DNA of 64,000 nucleotides from JBALVT01 sp965262875. GTDB lineage: Bacteria; Pseudomonadota; Gammaproteobacteria; Pseudomonadales; Halieaceae. This document shows, piece after piece, positions 27,689-36,635 of the stretch. Position 1 is the stretch's first letter. The number at the start of each line of letters is the position of its first letter. The stretch lies in assembly GCA_965262875.1 (NCBI GenBank), contig OZ253569.1, positions 3,596,001 through 3,660,000 of the forward strand, given 5' to 3'. A program made the position numbers and the translations under genes. A model generated the notes under the pieces. That model did no database searches, was not told where the DNA came from, and saw only the letters and a program-made list of their open reading frames with translations.

Positions 27689-28884
27689 GATCTCAATCCC
27701 TGTTCTGTCAATCGTATAATAAACTCCTCTTGTGACTTCGCACCCTTGGTTGAATTGCAAGCACCGCATAGCAGTTGCAGATTATCCATGTGGTCACTGC
27801 CCCCCTTGGATTGCGCGACAATATGGTCAACTGTCATATTGCGAAACGGAAACATCACCTGACAGCCGCCGCATACGCCTTCCTGACGGCCATAAAGCAT
27901 ATGCTTGTGTGTGCGGTAGCTGGGCAGGTCGCCCAAGTCTGTCCGCTTGGGTACGTCCTCCCTGTGGTGAATATCGAAGAACAACCCCATGTCTTTCTGC
28001 AAGCGCGAATTAACCAGCTTGGCGGCGAGTGGTGACAGGTCAATGCCCACCCAGTTCCGTTGAAGCTGTTCAGCCGCCACGCAAGCCGTGGCACAGCCAC
28101 AGAACGGGTCAAGGATGGTGTCGCCTTCATTGGAACTGGCTTTGATGATGCGGTGTAGTAGGGCTAGAGGCTTTTGTGTCGGATAGCCAAGGCGTTCTTT
28201 TGACATTGGGTTTAATGCAGGTAAATCAACCCACACATCCGTAGACATTTTTTTTGTATCGGTTGCAGAAATTCGGGAACCTTTGGGATTTTGCGCCCTT
28301 TTTAATGATTTCTCTGATCGTGATACCCTAACATCACGAAAGTTGAATGTGTAATCGTTGGTTTTGTTGTAGAAAAGTACAACATCATGTTTTTTTGAAA
28401 ACCAGTATTTACTACCCCCCCCCGTTTGATAATTCCAAATAATTTCGTTTCTGAAATTCCCCTGCCCGAATATCGCGTCCATAAGCATCTTAAGATAGTG
28501 GCTAGCCGTAGGGTCGCAATGCAGATAGATCGACCCCGTATCTTTCAGTAACCGCCGCATTTCGATAAGCCGCACGGCCATCATAATCAGATACGACTTC
28601 ATGCCCTTGCCGTGGGAATAGCCAGCCGCGTCAATAATGGCGTAAAGGGTAGGCTGCCTATCGGCTATCTCGCCGTGCCAAGCTTCATCTACGTCGCTCA
28701 AGTGCCAAGTATCCTTAAAGGCCGCGCCCGCCGCCTCTGACCCAATGGGTGCGCTGTAGTTGCGGTTGGAGTTGAACGGTGGGTCAAGGTAAATCAGATC
28801 AACTGATTCAGAGTTCATGCCGCGCATGATTGGCAGGTTGTCACCCGTCCACAGGGAGCGGTTAAGCCAGTTGAGATCGACCAT
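27685..28884 (-). CDS. DNA amino-methyltransferase fused to HNH domain, IS1595 passenger
   Basis: The 399-residue protein has the catalytic motif DPPF at 34-37 before the SAM-binding block LDPFCGCATACVAAEQL (about 260-276), the order of beta-class N4-cytosine/N6-adenine methyltransferases. Residues from about 335 form an HNH nuclease-like module: CGGCQVMF, then TVDHIVAQSKGGSDHMDNLQ and LCGACN, with two CxxC pairs that should hold zinc. Both modules look complete. The ATG overlaps the transposase stop by one base. Possible roles are modifying the element or host DNA, or aiding insertion. No separate restriction enzyme is present. Confidence 0.88.
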   Translation of the reverse strand: MVDLNWLNRSLWTGDNLPIMRGMNSESVDLIYLDPPFNSNRNYSAPIGSEAAGAAFKDTWHLSDVDEAWHGEIADRQPTLYAIIDAAGYSHGKGMKSYLIMMAVRLIEMRRLLKDTGSIYLHCDPTASHYLKMLMDAIFGQGNFRNEIIWNYQTGGGSKYWFSKKHDVVLFYNKTNDYTFNFRDVRVSRSEKSLKRAQNPKGSRISATDTKKMSTDVWVDLPALNPMSKERLGYPTQKPLALLHRIIKASSNEGDTILDPFCGCATACVAAEQLQRNWVGIDLSPLAAKLVNSRLQKDMGLFFDIHHREDVPKRTDLGDLPSYRTHKHMLYGRQEGVCGGCQVMFPFRNMTVDHIVAQSKGGSDHMDNLQLLCGACNSTKGAKSQEEFIIRLTEQGLRS

Positions 28885-29801
28885 TATGCGGTTAGGTCGC
28901 TATAGGTTAACCGCTTGCCAATCGCGCCACCGAACAACGCTTCGATACGTTCCATAGTGTGGTTATCGCACGAACCTTCATTTAGACGGAATGAAAACTC
29001 ATCGACATAGCGTTGGCAATGCTTGACGCTCCAGTTGTGATATACGCCGTTGTAACCACGCTTGAGCAACGCCCAGACGCTTTCAATGCCGTTCGTATGT
29101 GCCATGCCATTGACGTATTCCTTGGCACTGTGCTTGACCGTGCCGTGCTTGTAGAAAAGCCCGCCCAGTTTATCGTAGCCTTTATGCTCATCGGTGTAGA
29201 CAGTTGATCCGACTTTAACAGTGTCGTGGATAAAGCCTTGAAGCGTTGAGCCGTCCGTGTTGCTTATAACCATGGCTTTAACAGTGCCGCCGCGTTGCTT
29301 TGCGCCGATAACCGCTTGTTTACCCACCGGGCCGCGACCAGCCCTTAGCTTTTTATGAGAATGTTTGTTCTTTTCTTTGCCGCCGATATAGGTTTCATCA
29401 ACCTCTACAATGCCCGACAGTGGTCCGCCCGTATCATTACAAGCTTCGCGCAATCTTTGAAGCATGAACCAAGCTGAACTTTGAGTTATACCCAACTCTT
29501 TGGAAAGTTGTAGAGATGAAATTCCCTTGCGGGCCGTAACAAGAAGATACATTCCGTAAATCCATTTGTGCAGTGGGATGTGAGAGCGTTCCATGACTGT
29601 CTTGGTGCGGACGGTAAAGACTTTCATGCAAACATTACAACGATAATAGCCGCCTTTACGTGTGCCTATGCGGTCGCACTCTTGGCAATGCGGGCAGATC
29701 ACACCATTAGACCAACGCTGTTGTTCCATGAATAAACGTGCGCTTTTCTGGTCGGGGAAGCGGTGGAAGAGTTGTAAAAGGCTGATCGTTGATTTTGACA
29801 T
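28884..29801 (-). CDS. IS1595-family (ISXO2-like) transposase
   Basis: The 305-residue protein has an N-terminal zinc ribbon (CPHC near 36, CNVC near 55), a helix-turn-helix region and an ISXO2-like DDE domain: VDETYIGGKEKNKH near 150, VYTDEHKGY near 200 and GIESVWALLKRGYNGVYH toward the end. All catalytic blocks are present. It reads inward from the right terminus, with its ATG about 65 bases from the element end. It would mediate movement with 8-bp duplications. Confidence 0.93.
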   Translation of the reverse strand: MSKSTISLLQLFHRFPDQKSARLFMEQQRWSNGVICPHCQECDRIGTRKGGYYRCNVCMKVFTVRTKTVMERSHIPLHKWIYGMYLLVTARKGISSLQLSKELGITQSSAWFMLQRLREACNDTGGPLSGIVEVDETYIGGKEKNKHSHKKLRAGRGPVGKQAVIGAKQRGGTVKAMVISNTDGSTLQGFIHDTVKVGSTVYTDEHKGYDKLGGLFYKHGTVKHSAKEYVNGMAHTNGIESVWALLKRGYNGVYHNWSVKHCQRYVDEFSFRLNEGSCDNHTMERIEALFGGAIGKRLTYSDLTA

Positions 29802-30950
29802 TGGTTACTCCTGTCGATAACATCAGTATAATAAGGGAGCATTAGAAAGTAAACTATATAATTCCCTTTGGTTGAGTAGTCCAACCTGGGCGAACCACCA
29901 ACCTGTGTTTGCTGGCACTGGTCTTAATGTGAAAGAGTATCCTTACTACAGTGCCCAGCTCAAAGGTGTGGACTTTGAAGCGATGCACGCAACGTTGAAG
30001 ACTCTCGGTCCCGATGATGTCGTGGTATTACACGGCTGTTGCCACAATCCTACGGGTGCGGACCTGTCGCAGGCACAGTGGGAGGAGGTCACCAAACTGG
30101 CGCTGGAGCGGGGGTTCACACCTTGTGTCGATATCGCTTACCAGGGGTTTGGTCGGGGTTTGGCGGAGGACGCATTCGGGGTTCGCCTCTTGGCGCGCTC
30201 TGTGCCCGAGCTGATAGCTGTATCCTCCTGCTCCAAAAATTTCGGTCTGTATCGAGAACGCACCGGCGCGGTGTTTCTGATTTCGGCGGACAAAACCCAG
30301 AAAGATTCGGCCCTGGAGCATCTGTTGAATGTGGTTCGCTCTACTTATTCTATGCCCCCTGCCCATGGGGCAGCCATCGTTAGCACCATCTTGAGCAATC
30401 CTCAGTTGTATGCAGTTTGGGACAGCGAATTGACGCAAATGCGCGACCGCATGAATCACTGCCGTAATAATCTGGCGGATCAATTGCAGAAATTAGGGAC
30501 CGGTGAGCGCTTTGAACACATTCGCAACCAACTGGGCATGTTTTCCTATTTGGGGTTGGATTTAGAGCATGTGCAGCAGTTGCGCGGTGAGTTTGGTATT
30601 TATATGGTCAACTCAAGTCGTGTCAATATAGCGGGCGTAAACCGGGATAATATCGATTATCTCGCCTCTTCCATCGCGTCTGTGGTGGAACATTAGGCCC
30701 AGGAATATATCGCCAGATCTATCGTTGCCGCGCTAGATGTTTCCTTAAACCCTCTATTCGAGAGATACGCCTTGATTTGGAGTATTTCTTTGTCTCATGT
30801 AGGCACTTTTTTTGCGCAAAACTTACCAAATTGGAACTTTAGGCCATAGCTACTGGCGGAATTATCTTTTAGTATGGGCCAGCACATGACGTCCCATCCA
30901 CTCTGGAGAACGTTGTGATACATATAAAAACGAAACAATGAGGAACATCC

Positions 30951-33551
30951 ATGCCCGTATTATTCAAAAAGGCTCCACTGGTTGTGGCCATCACATTGGC
31001 TACAGCGACATCGGTTTCCCAAGCACAGATGCTAGAGGAAGTAATTGTAACGGCGCAAAAGCGAGCGGAGAGCTTGCAGGACGTTCCTATATCGGTATCC
31101 GCGATGCAAGGCGGAAAAATACAAGAGGCAGGCATCGCCAATATGGCGGCCATGGCAGACCATGTACCCAACCTGCACATCGCCAACGCGGCGGTAAACA
31201 CCAATATCTACATGCGTGGTGTGGGCTCTGGTAACAACCAGGGTTTTGAGCAATCTGTTGGTATGTACATCGACGGCGTCTATATGGGCCGAGGCCGACA
31301 GTATCGCAACGCCTTCATGGATCTGGAACGGGTCGAAGTACTGCGGGGGCCTCAGGGTACTCTGTTCGGTCGTAACACAGTTGCCGGTGCTATCAATATC
31401 ACTTCTGCCTCACCTGATGTCGGTGAAGCCTTTCAGGGTGAGATAGCGGTAGCGGTTGAAGACAATGACGGCTTGCTCACAGAAGGTTATATCAGCGGCT
31501 CACCCACCGATAACTTCGCGCTGCGCTTTGGATTTAAATACCGCGAAACAGAAGGTTATGTAGAAAACCTGTTTAATGGCGATGATGAACCCGAGATTGA
31601 GGAAACGTCCTACAGAATTACGGCGGTATGGCAGCCGACAGACAATTTAGACATTAACTTCAAGTACAGTAATTCTGATGAACAACGGGTGGGAGCCCCA
31701 TCAGCTACCTGGTTGTATTTGAATGCTGACCAGCGGGATGCCCTGTTCCCAAATCGCAGCGCATTTGCAAGTGTTGCCTACGCCATCACGGACATAAACT
31801 TCCCGGGGCTGGCCGCCACGGCAGGTGACGACTTTACAACCTTCAAGGACAATGGATTCGGTAATGACCCAAATAACCTGGGTGTCGGGCGTTACCCCGA
31901 TGGTGACGATGCCGAAGTCGAGAATTATGCCCTCAACGTTGATTACCAGCTCGGTGACTACACCCTAACATCGGTAACGGGCTTCTCGGAGTACACCGTG
32001 CAGTCTGGCTCCGATGTGGATTGGCTCCCCTTGCGGTTTATTGCGAGGGATGATGATCAGGACTACGAACAGCTCAGCCAGGAAATTCGATTGACATCAC
32101 CAGGTGGTGAGTTTTTCGATTTTGTTGTCGGTGCATATTACGATGAAAGTGAACTGGTAACCGATCGACTGGTTCCCCTTGACGGGTCCTTCGGTGATTT
32201 GTTTGGTGATGTACCTGGCAACGCAATCAGCCCGTTGCTGCCGCCGGTCCCTCTACGGGACATCGGTACAACGTCGCTTTTCAACCTGATTTCCAACCCA
32301 CTCTTTTCCTATCCAGCTCAACAGGCCGGTCGCGCGCATCGTTACGAATTGGATTCGACCTCATGGGCTGTTTTTGGTCAGGGCACCATCAACATTTCCG
32401 ACTCGTTCAGGGTGACTCTGGGTTTGCGCTATACCCGTGAAGAAAAGGATGTGGTCAGTACCCAGGTATTGAACGACGACCTGGACGGAAGAGACGTCAA
32501 TGCGTTCACCGAGGCCGGTGGCAGCGATGGCTATCAGTTGGCCTTCATACAGGCGACCATCTTTAATACCTATTCCTATAACTACAGCGATGACCGGACG
32601 ACCGACGAGTGGATTCCCTCGGTTAACTTACAGTGGGATGTGGGCGAAGACAGCATGCTTTATGCCAGTTTTTCCCAGGGCTTTAAGAGTGGGGGATTTA
32701 CCGCCGCCGATGATGGCGAACCTGCTGGTCTTGCTCTGGCTGAGTTTCCTTGTGTTATCAATCCGGCTGACGGCAGTTTTATGTCTCCGCCATCTGGGGC
32801 TGTACCATTTTGTGAGGGCGTGGTAAATCCAAATGAAGATTTCGAGTTCGACGATGAGTCTGTGGACGCGTTCGAACTCGGTGGTAAACACACCTTGCTC
32901 GATGGCGCTATGACAGTTAACTGGGCGGCGTTCTACACCCAGTACGACAACCTGCAAACGGCGATTTTTAAAGGCGTTGGCTTTACCGTTAAGAACGCCG
33001 GTTCATCGGAGATTCTGGGTATAGAAATCGACGCCAAGTGGGCGGCGACGGATAACCTGGTTCTCGGTGGCAATTTAGCCTGGCTCGATGCGACCTATGA
33101 TGAATTCGAGGATGGGCCATGTACAGCCATTCAGCTCGACGTGAACCCCAACTGTGGCGTCGCTGATCTCACAGTAAACACGTTGGGGACTTTCAACGAT
33201 TTGTCGGGAGAAAACACGCTCTATGCGTCGGACTACAGCGCATCCCTCACCTGGGATTACAGCTATCCCCTGTCCGAGATGGAGGTTTTTGTCAGCGGTG
33301 AGGTTAACTACCGATCGGAGTTCAATTCGGCGGGTGATAACGACCCGCTTGATGTGATCGACTCGTACAGTAAAACCAACCTGCGCATAGGTTTGCGCGC
33401 AGAAATGTGGGAAGTAATGCTTTATGGTCGCAACATCTTTGATGAGGCAGCCCTGAGCCAGAGCTTTGACACACCGGTATTGGCGGGTTCTCACTCCCGG
33501 TTCCAGGAGGAAGGCGAAGTGTTTGGCCTTCGTGCCAAGTACATCTTCTAG
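30951..33551 (+). CDS. TonB-dependent outer-membrane receptor
   Basis: The 866-residue receptor has a signal peptide (residues 1 to about 25, ending SQA), a TonB box-like EEVIVTAQKR, a plug domain (LQDVPISVSAMQG, VGMYIDGVYMGRG, VLRGPQGTLFGRNTVAGAIN) and a long beta barrel ending in aromatic KYIF. This type is expanded in marine degraders and often takes up lipids, terpenes, steroids or siderophores. The 254 bases upstream show no recognisable operator. The GST-like, thiolase and ligase genes nearby suggest, without proof, uptake of a hydrophobic carbon source. Confidence 0.93.
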   Translation: MPVLFKKAPLVVAITLATATSVSQAQMLEEVIVTAQKRAESLQDVPISVSAMQGGKIQEAGIANMAAMADHVPNLHIANAAVNTNIYMRGVGSGNNQGFEQSVGMYIDGVYMGRGRQYRNAFMDLERVEVLRGPQGTLFGRNTVAGAINITSASPDVGEAFQGEIAVAVEDNDGLLTEGYISGSPTDNFALRFGFKYRETEGYVENLFNGDDEPEIEETSYRITAVWQPTDNLDINFKYSNSDEQRVGAPSATWLYLNADQRDALFPNRSAFASVAYAITDINFPGLAATAGDDFTTFKDNGFGNDPNNLGVGRYPDGDDAEVENYALNVDYQLGDYTLTSVTGFSEYTVQSGSDVDWLPLRFIARDDDQDYEQLSQEIRLTSPGGEFFDFVVGAYYDESELVTDRLVPLDGSFGDLFGDVPGNAISPLLPPVPLRDIGTTSLFNLISNPLFSYPAQQAGRAHRYELDSTSWAVFGQGTINISDSFRVTLGLRYTREEKDVVSTQVLNDDLDGRDVNAFTEAGGSDGYQLAFIQATIFNTYSYNYSDDRTTDEWIPSVNLQWDVGEDSMLYASFSQGFKSGGFTAADDGEPAGLALAEFPCVINPADGSFMSPPSGAVPFCEGVVNPNEDFEFDDESVDAFELGGKHTLLDGAMTVNWAAFYTQYDNLQTAIFKGVGFTVKNAGSSEILGIEIDAKWAATDNLVLGGNLAWLDATYDEFEDGPCTAIQLDVNPNCGVADLTVNTLGTFNDLSGENTLYASDYSASLTWDYSYPLSEMEVFVSGEVNYRSEFNSAGDNDPLDVIDSYSKTNLRIGLRAEMWEVMLYGRNIFDEAALSQSFDTPVLAGSHSRFQEEGEVFGLRAKYIF

Positions 33552-33613
33552 GAGCAATCCTCTGGAAGCCTAAAGTAACGCTGAGACGGGTACTCGACGT
33601 CTCTTCCGAAATT

Positions 33614-33640
33614 CCCGGTCCACAAGGCCGGGTTTTTTTT
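33614..33640 (+). terminator. Rho-independent terminator after TonB receptor
   Basis: CCCGG and CCGGG pair around a 9-base loop and are followed directly by eight T, 63 bases after the receptor stop. It should separate the receptor transcript from the GST-like gene 26 bases downstream. Confidence 0.75.
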
Positions 33641-33665
33641 ATCTCAAAATTAGCAGGGCGCCCCA

Positions 33666-34442
33666 ATGAAATATGAATCGGTAAAAGACGCAAAGACGGC
33701 CCGCGGGTTGCGCCTGGTATTGACTGGCGGCTTACCCGCTCCGTGGAGCGAAGCCGCCAAAGGTGTACTCAGGGCTCGCAATATCGATTTCATCCCGGTG
33801 TTACAAATCGGCGGAGGCCCCAACGAAGAGGTGCTCGAGTGGACGGGGCATCGCAATGCGCCAACGCTGATGTATAACGACGAGCCTCCGAGAGTCACCC
33901 CTGTCGAGATAATTAACTTTGCCGAGAACCTGGGAACGGGCCCGTCACTTCTCCCCAAAGAAATTGATGATCGAATACAGATGTTTGGTTTGATCAACGA
34001 AATAGCGGGTGAAAATGGCATGGCCTGGAACGCTCGCGTGATTATGTTCAAGGTGATGGCCGAGTCCGTGGGTGAAGAGGCGATGGCAAAAAATCCCATG
34101 GTCGAAACCTATCGTTACAGCGTTGCTGATGCCGAAGACGCGCCCTCAAAAATTATAGCGGTACTTGAGGCGGTGACGGCGCAGTTGCAGTCACAGGGTG
34201 AACAGGGGAGCCCCTATTTCATAGGTGATCACTTGTCTGCGCTGGATATTTACTGGGCCTGTTTTTCGCAAATGCTCAGCCCAATGCCGGCGGAGGTTAA
34301 TCCCATGCCAGATTACATGCGTAAAGTTTGGGGGCTATTGGGAGAGACGGTCGAGCAGGCGGGCTACACGGTGGATAACAGCTTATTGAAGCACCGGGAT
34401 TTCATTTTCCCCGAGTATCTTGAGTGGCCATTGGATTTCTAG
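33666..34442 (+). CDS. Glutathione S-transferase-like protein
   Basis: The 258-residue protein has a thioredoxin-like N-terminus (LRLVLTGGLPAPWSEAAKGVL, APTLMYND with the cis-Pro site) and a helical C-terminal half containing SALDIYWACF, in the GST layout. It lacks an obvious Cys active site. Its substrate is unknown. It lies between two terminators and is transcribed on its own. Confidence 0.75.
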   Translation: MKYESVKDAKTARGLRLVLTGGLPAPWSEAAKGVLRARNIDFIPVLQIGGGPNEEVLEWTGHRNAPTLMYNDEPPRVTPVEIINFAENLGTGPSLLPKEIDDRIQMFGLINEIAGENGMAWNARVIMFKVMAESVGEEAMAKNPMVETYRYSVADAEDAPSKIIAVLEAVTAQLQSQGEQGSPYFIGDHLSALDIYWACFSQMLSPMPAEVNPMPDYMRKVWGLLGETVEQAGYTVDNSLLKHRDFIFPEYLEWPLDF

Positions 34443-34475
34443 AAGACGAGAAATTCGTTGTGACTTATATAAAAA

Positions 34476-34500
34476 CGGGGCCCAAAGGCCCCGTCTCGCT
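34476..34500. terminator. Hairpin between convergent GST-like and thiolase genes
   Basis: CGGGGCC and GGCCCCG form a perfect 7-bp GC-rich stem with loop CAAA. A run of A precedes it and pyrimidines follow, so it may end transcription from both sides. Confidence 0.6.
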
Positions 34501-34514
34501 TTCTTCGATCAGGA

Positions 34515-35750
34515 TTAAATACGTTCTATTATGATCGCCGGTGCCATACCGCCAGCGGCACACATGGTGACAAGCCCGAATTGCTTGTCTGTTCTCTCTA
34601 ACTCATCGAGCAGAGTGTTGATGAGAATAGATCCAGTTGCACCGATTGGGTGGCCCAGTGCCATGGCCCCGCCATTAACGTTGACCTTGTCGCGGTCAAG
34701 ATTTAGATCGCGAATGAACTTCTCCGCCACAACTGAGAACGCTTCATTGATTTCAAACAAGTCAATGTCTGAAATTCCCAGGCCCGCTTTGGCCAGTACT
34801 TTTTGAGCCGCCGGAACCGGTGCGTTCAACATCAGAGTAGGACAGTCACCCATGTTGCACATGGCTCTGATCTTTGCCCTGGGCTTCATACCATTCGCCT
34901 TGGCATAGGCTGGAGAGGTGAGCAGTACCGCTGCCGCCCCGTCGACCACGCCTGACGAGTTACCCGCATGGTGAACATGTTTAATGTCCAGTCCCGGGTA
35001 TTTTTGCAATATCATTCCACGGAAAGTGGTTCCCGCCTCATCCAGCGGATAATCCGCCATAGGTTCGAAGGAGGCTTTTAGTCCAGCAAGGCCTTCGAGT
35101 GTGGTTTGGGGGCGAGGGAACTCTTCTTTGTCCAGTGCCAGCGATCCGTCTGTCGAGTACACCGGAATCAGGCTCCTATCGAAACGGCCCTCTGCAATTG
35201 CCTGTGCGGCCCTTTGTTGTGAAACATAGGCCAGGGCGTCCACGGCCGTTCGGTCAATTCCCTCCATGGTTGCAATTGCGTCGGCACATACGCCCTGGTG
35301 GGGCTGGGGATGAAGCGCGCGCAATTCCATATTGCCGTTGTCCAGGAAGGGGCTCATGTTAGTGCCTTCTTCGCCATAAACCGACATCATCTCGGCGCCG
35401 CCACCAATCACCATGTCTTCGGCACCGGACATGATATTCATAGCCGCCAGATTGACCGAGGTAATACCTGAGCCGCAAAAGCGGTCCAGCGTCATTCCGC
35501 TGGAGCGGATATCGTAGCCAGCTTCCAATGCCGCCATGCGAGCCAGATCACCACTTTGGCGGCCGCGCTGTGAACTGGTTCCAAATATCACATCGCCTAC
35601 TTCAGCGGTGTTGATGTCGTTGCGTTCGGCGATGGCTTTTAAAACCGTCGCGCCCAAATGTTGCGGGTGTTGATCGGCCAGGGAGCCTTTCCCTTTTTTG
35701 CCTATGCCTCTGGGGGTGCGGCAGGCATCAATAATCCATGCTTCTGACAT
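34515..35750 (-). CDS. Acetyl-CoA C-acyltransferase (thiolase)
   Basis: The 411-residue thiolase has the nucleophilic Cys in LDRFCGSGITSVNLAA (about 92), NEAFSVVAEKF, GGAMALGHPIGATG with the catalytic His, and CAAGGMAPA with the second Cys. It cleaves 3-ketoacyl-CoA, or condenses two acetyl-CoA, in the cytoplasm. The enoyl-CoA hydratase gene lies 46 bases upstream on the same strand, so these are probably one beta-oxidation unit. Chain length is not readable. Confidence 0.92.
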   Translation of the reverse strand: MSEAWIIDACRTPRGIGKKGKGSLADQHPQHLGATVLKAIAERNDINTAEVGDVIFGTSSQRGRQSGDLARMAALEAGYDIRSSGMTLDRFCGSGITSVNLAAMNIMSGAEDMVIGGGAEMMSVYGEEGTNMSPFLDNGNMELRALHPQPHQGVCADAIATMEGIDRTAVDALAYVSQQRAAQAIAEGRFDRSLIPVYSTDGSLALDKEEFPRPQTTLEGLAGLKASFEPMADYPLDEAGTTFRGMILQKYPGLDIKHVHHAGNSSGVVDGAAAVLLTSPAYAKANGMKPRAKIRAMCNMGDCPTLMLNAPVPAAQKVLAKAGLGISDIDLFEINEAFSVVAEKFIRDLNLDRDKVNVNGGAMALGHPIGATGSILINTLLDELERTDKQFGLVTMCAAGGMAPAIIIERI

Positions 35751-35796
35751 GTGTAAGTCCTCTTTGTTGGCTTAGAAAGCTTAAGTTAAAAATCTA

Positions 35797-36567
35797 TTAG
35801 CGACCTTTCCAATTGGGTGCTCGTCTTTCGGCGAATGCGGTCGCCCCTTCGATGGCATCTTCTGAAGTAAAAATCGGCGATACCACGTCGATTTGCTTGT
35901 CCCACATATTGTCTGCGGTCCAGTCGGATGATTCGGCAATGACCTGTTTGCTTAGGGCAACTGCAAGAGGGCCGTTAGCAGAGATTTTCGCAGCCATAGC
36001 CAGCGCTGCTTCCAGCGCGGTCCCCGCCTCGACTACCTGGTTAATCAGGCCCATCTCGTAGGCGCGTTGAGCGGAGATGAAGTCACCGGTCAGTGCCAAT
36101 TCCATTGCCAGTCGGCTGGGAATCTGGCGCGGTAATTTCACCAGGCCGCCAGCGGCTGCCGCCAGGCCTCTTTTCACTTCTGGAATTCCGAACTGGGAGG
36201 TGTCGCCTGCGACAATGAGGTCACAGGAAATAGCGAGTTCAAGACCACCTGCCAGAGCGTAACCCTCCACGGCGGCGATCAGGGGCTTTTTGGGGGGCCG
36301 TTCAGTAATACCCGCAAACCCGCGGCCTTTGATAGAGGGGAGCTCGCCGGTGACAAACGCCTTGAGGTCCATTCCCGAACAGAAGGTTCCTCCGGCTCCG
36401 GTGATGACAGCAACGCGAATATCATCGTTGCCATCCAATTGATCCATGGCATCGGCAACGCCTTCTGCGAGGGCTCGGTTGGCAGCGTTCTTTGCCTTGG
36501 GGCGATTTAGAGTGACAGTCATCACTCCATCGGCAACATCAACTAATACCGCTTGTTCTTCTGACAT
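35797..36567 (-). CDS. Enoyl-CoA hydratase (crotonase family)
   Basis: The 256-residue crotonase has the oxyanion blocks AGGTFCSGMDLKAF and GYALAGGLELAISCDL. Both acidic positions of hydratases seem kept, in FGIPEVKRG and AMELALTGD. It adds water to 2-enoyl-CoA. The gene precedes the thiolase and follows the APH-like kinase gene on the minus strand, in one likely operon. The C-terminal ERRAPNWKGR is typical of the family. Confidence 0.88.
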   Translation of the reverse strand: MSEEQAVLVDVADGVMTVTLNRPKAKNAANRALAEGVADAMDQLDGNDDIRVAVITGAGGTFCSGMDLKAFVTGELPSIKGRGFAGITERPPKKPLIAAVEGYALAGGLELAISCDLIVAGDTSQFGIPEVKRGLAAAAGGLVKLPRQIPSRLAMELALTGDFISAQRAYEMGLINQVVEAGTALEAALAMAAKISANGPLAVALSKQVIAESSDWTADNMWDKQIDVVSPIFTSEDAIEGATAFAERRAPNWKGR

Positions 36568-36635
36568 AAGTAAAGTCCTTGTTTAAAGATTAAAAGATTT
36601 GAGATAACCGGTTTGATTGTTTAGTTCAGCTGGCC

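Larger units (their letters stand above)
27232..29866 (-). mobile_element. IS1595-family element carrying methyltransferase-HNH and zinc-ribbon genes
   Basis: The element is 2,635 bp, flanked by the perfect 8-bp repeat TTTGGTTG (27224-27231 and 29867-29874), the size expected for IS1595. The ends are imperfect inverted repeats: GGGAAATATCCGTTTAACTT on the left, and GGGAATTATATAGTTTACTT on the right when read inward. The transposase reads inward from the right end. Behind it come a methyltransferase-HNH gene and a small zinc-ribbon gene, overlapping by 1 and 4 bases, so three genes share one transcript. Two small plus-strand ORFs lie at the left tip. IS1595 members with passenger genes are known; I cannot say whether this set is described. 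Confidence 0.93.
26866..30696 (+). pseudogene. Aspartate/aromatic aminotransferase, interrupted by IS1595 element
   Basis: The coding sequence starts at ATG 26866 (GGAG upstream) and gives the first 122 residues of a class I aminotransferase: FNALNPLPADPILGLSAAYK and QVPGGTGGLRVAAGL. It is broken inside the codons for VWL. After the element the frame resumes at 29875 with SSPTWANHQPVF, and continues with LHGCCHNPTGAD, SCSKNFGLYRERTG (PLP lysine) and SRVNIAGV. Deleting the element and one 8-bp repeat restores an uninterrupted frame of about 395 codons. The intact enzyme would be AspC/TyrB-like. The insertion is clean and recent, since both halves have no other lesion. Confidence 0.95.

Noticed and set aside
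27685..28884. The methyltransferase could be part of a restriction-modification system
   Set aside because: No separate restriction endonuclease is present; the only nuclease-like module is fused to the methyltransferase itself, and the genes belong to an IS1595 element.
30697..30950. Possible small RNA or Fur-type site before the TonB receptor
   Set aside because: No clear 19-bp Fur-like dyad or RNA structure could be recognised by eye.
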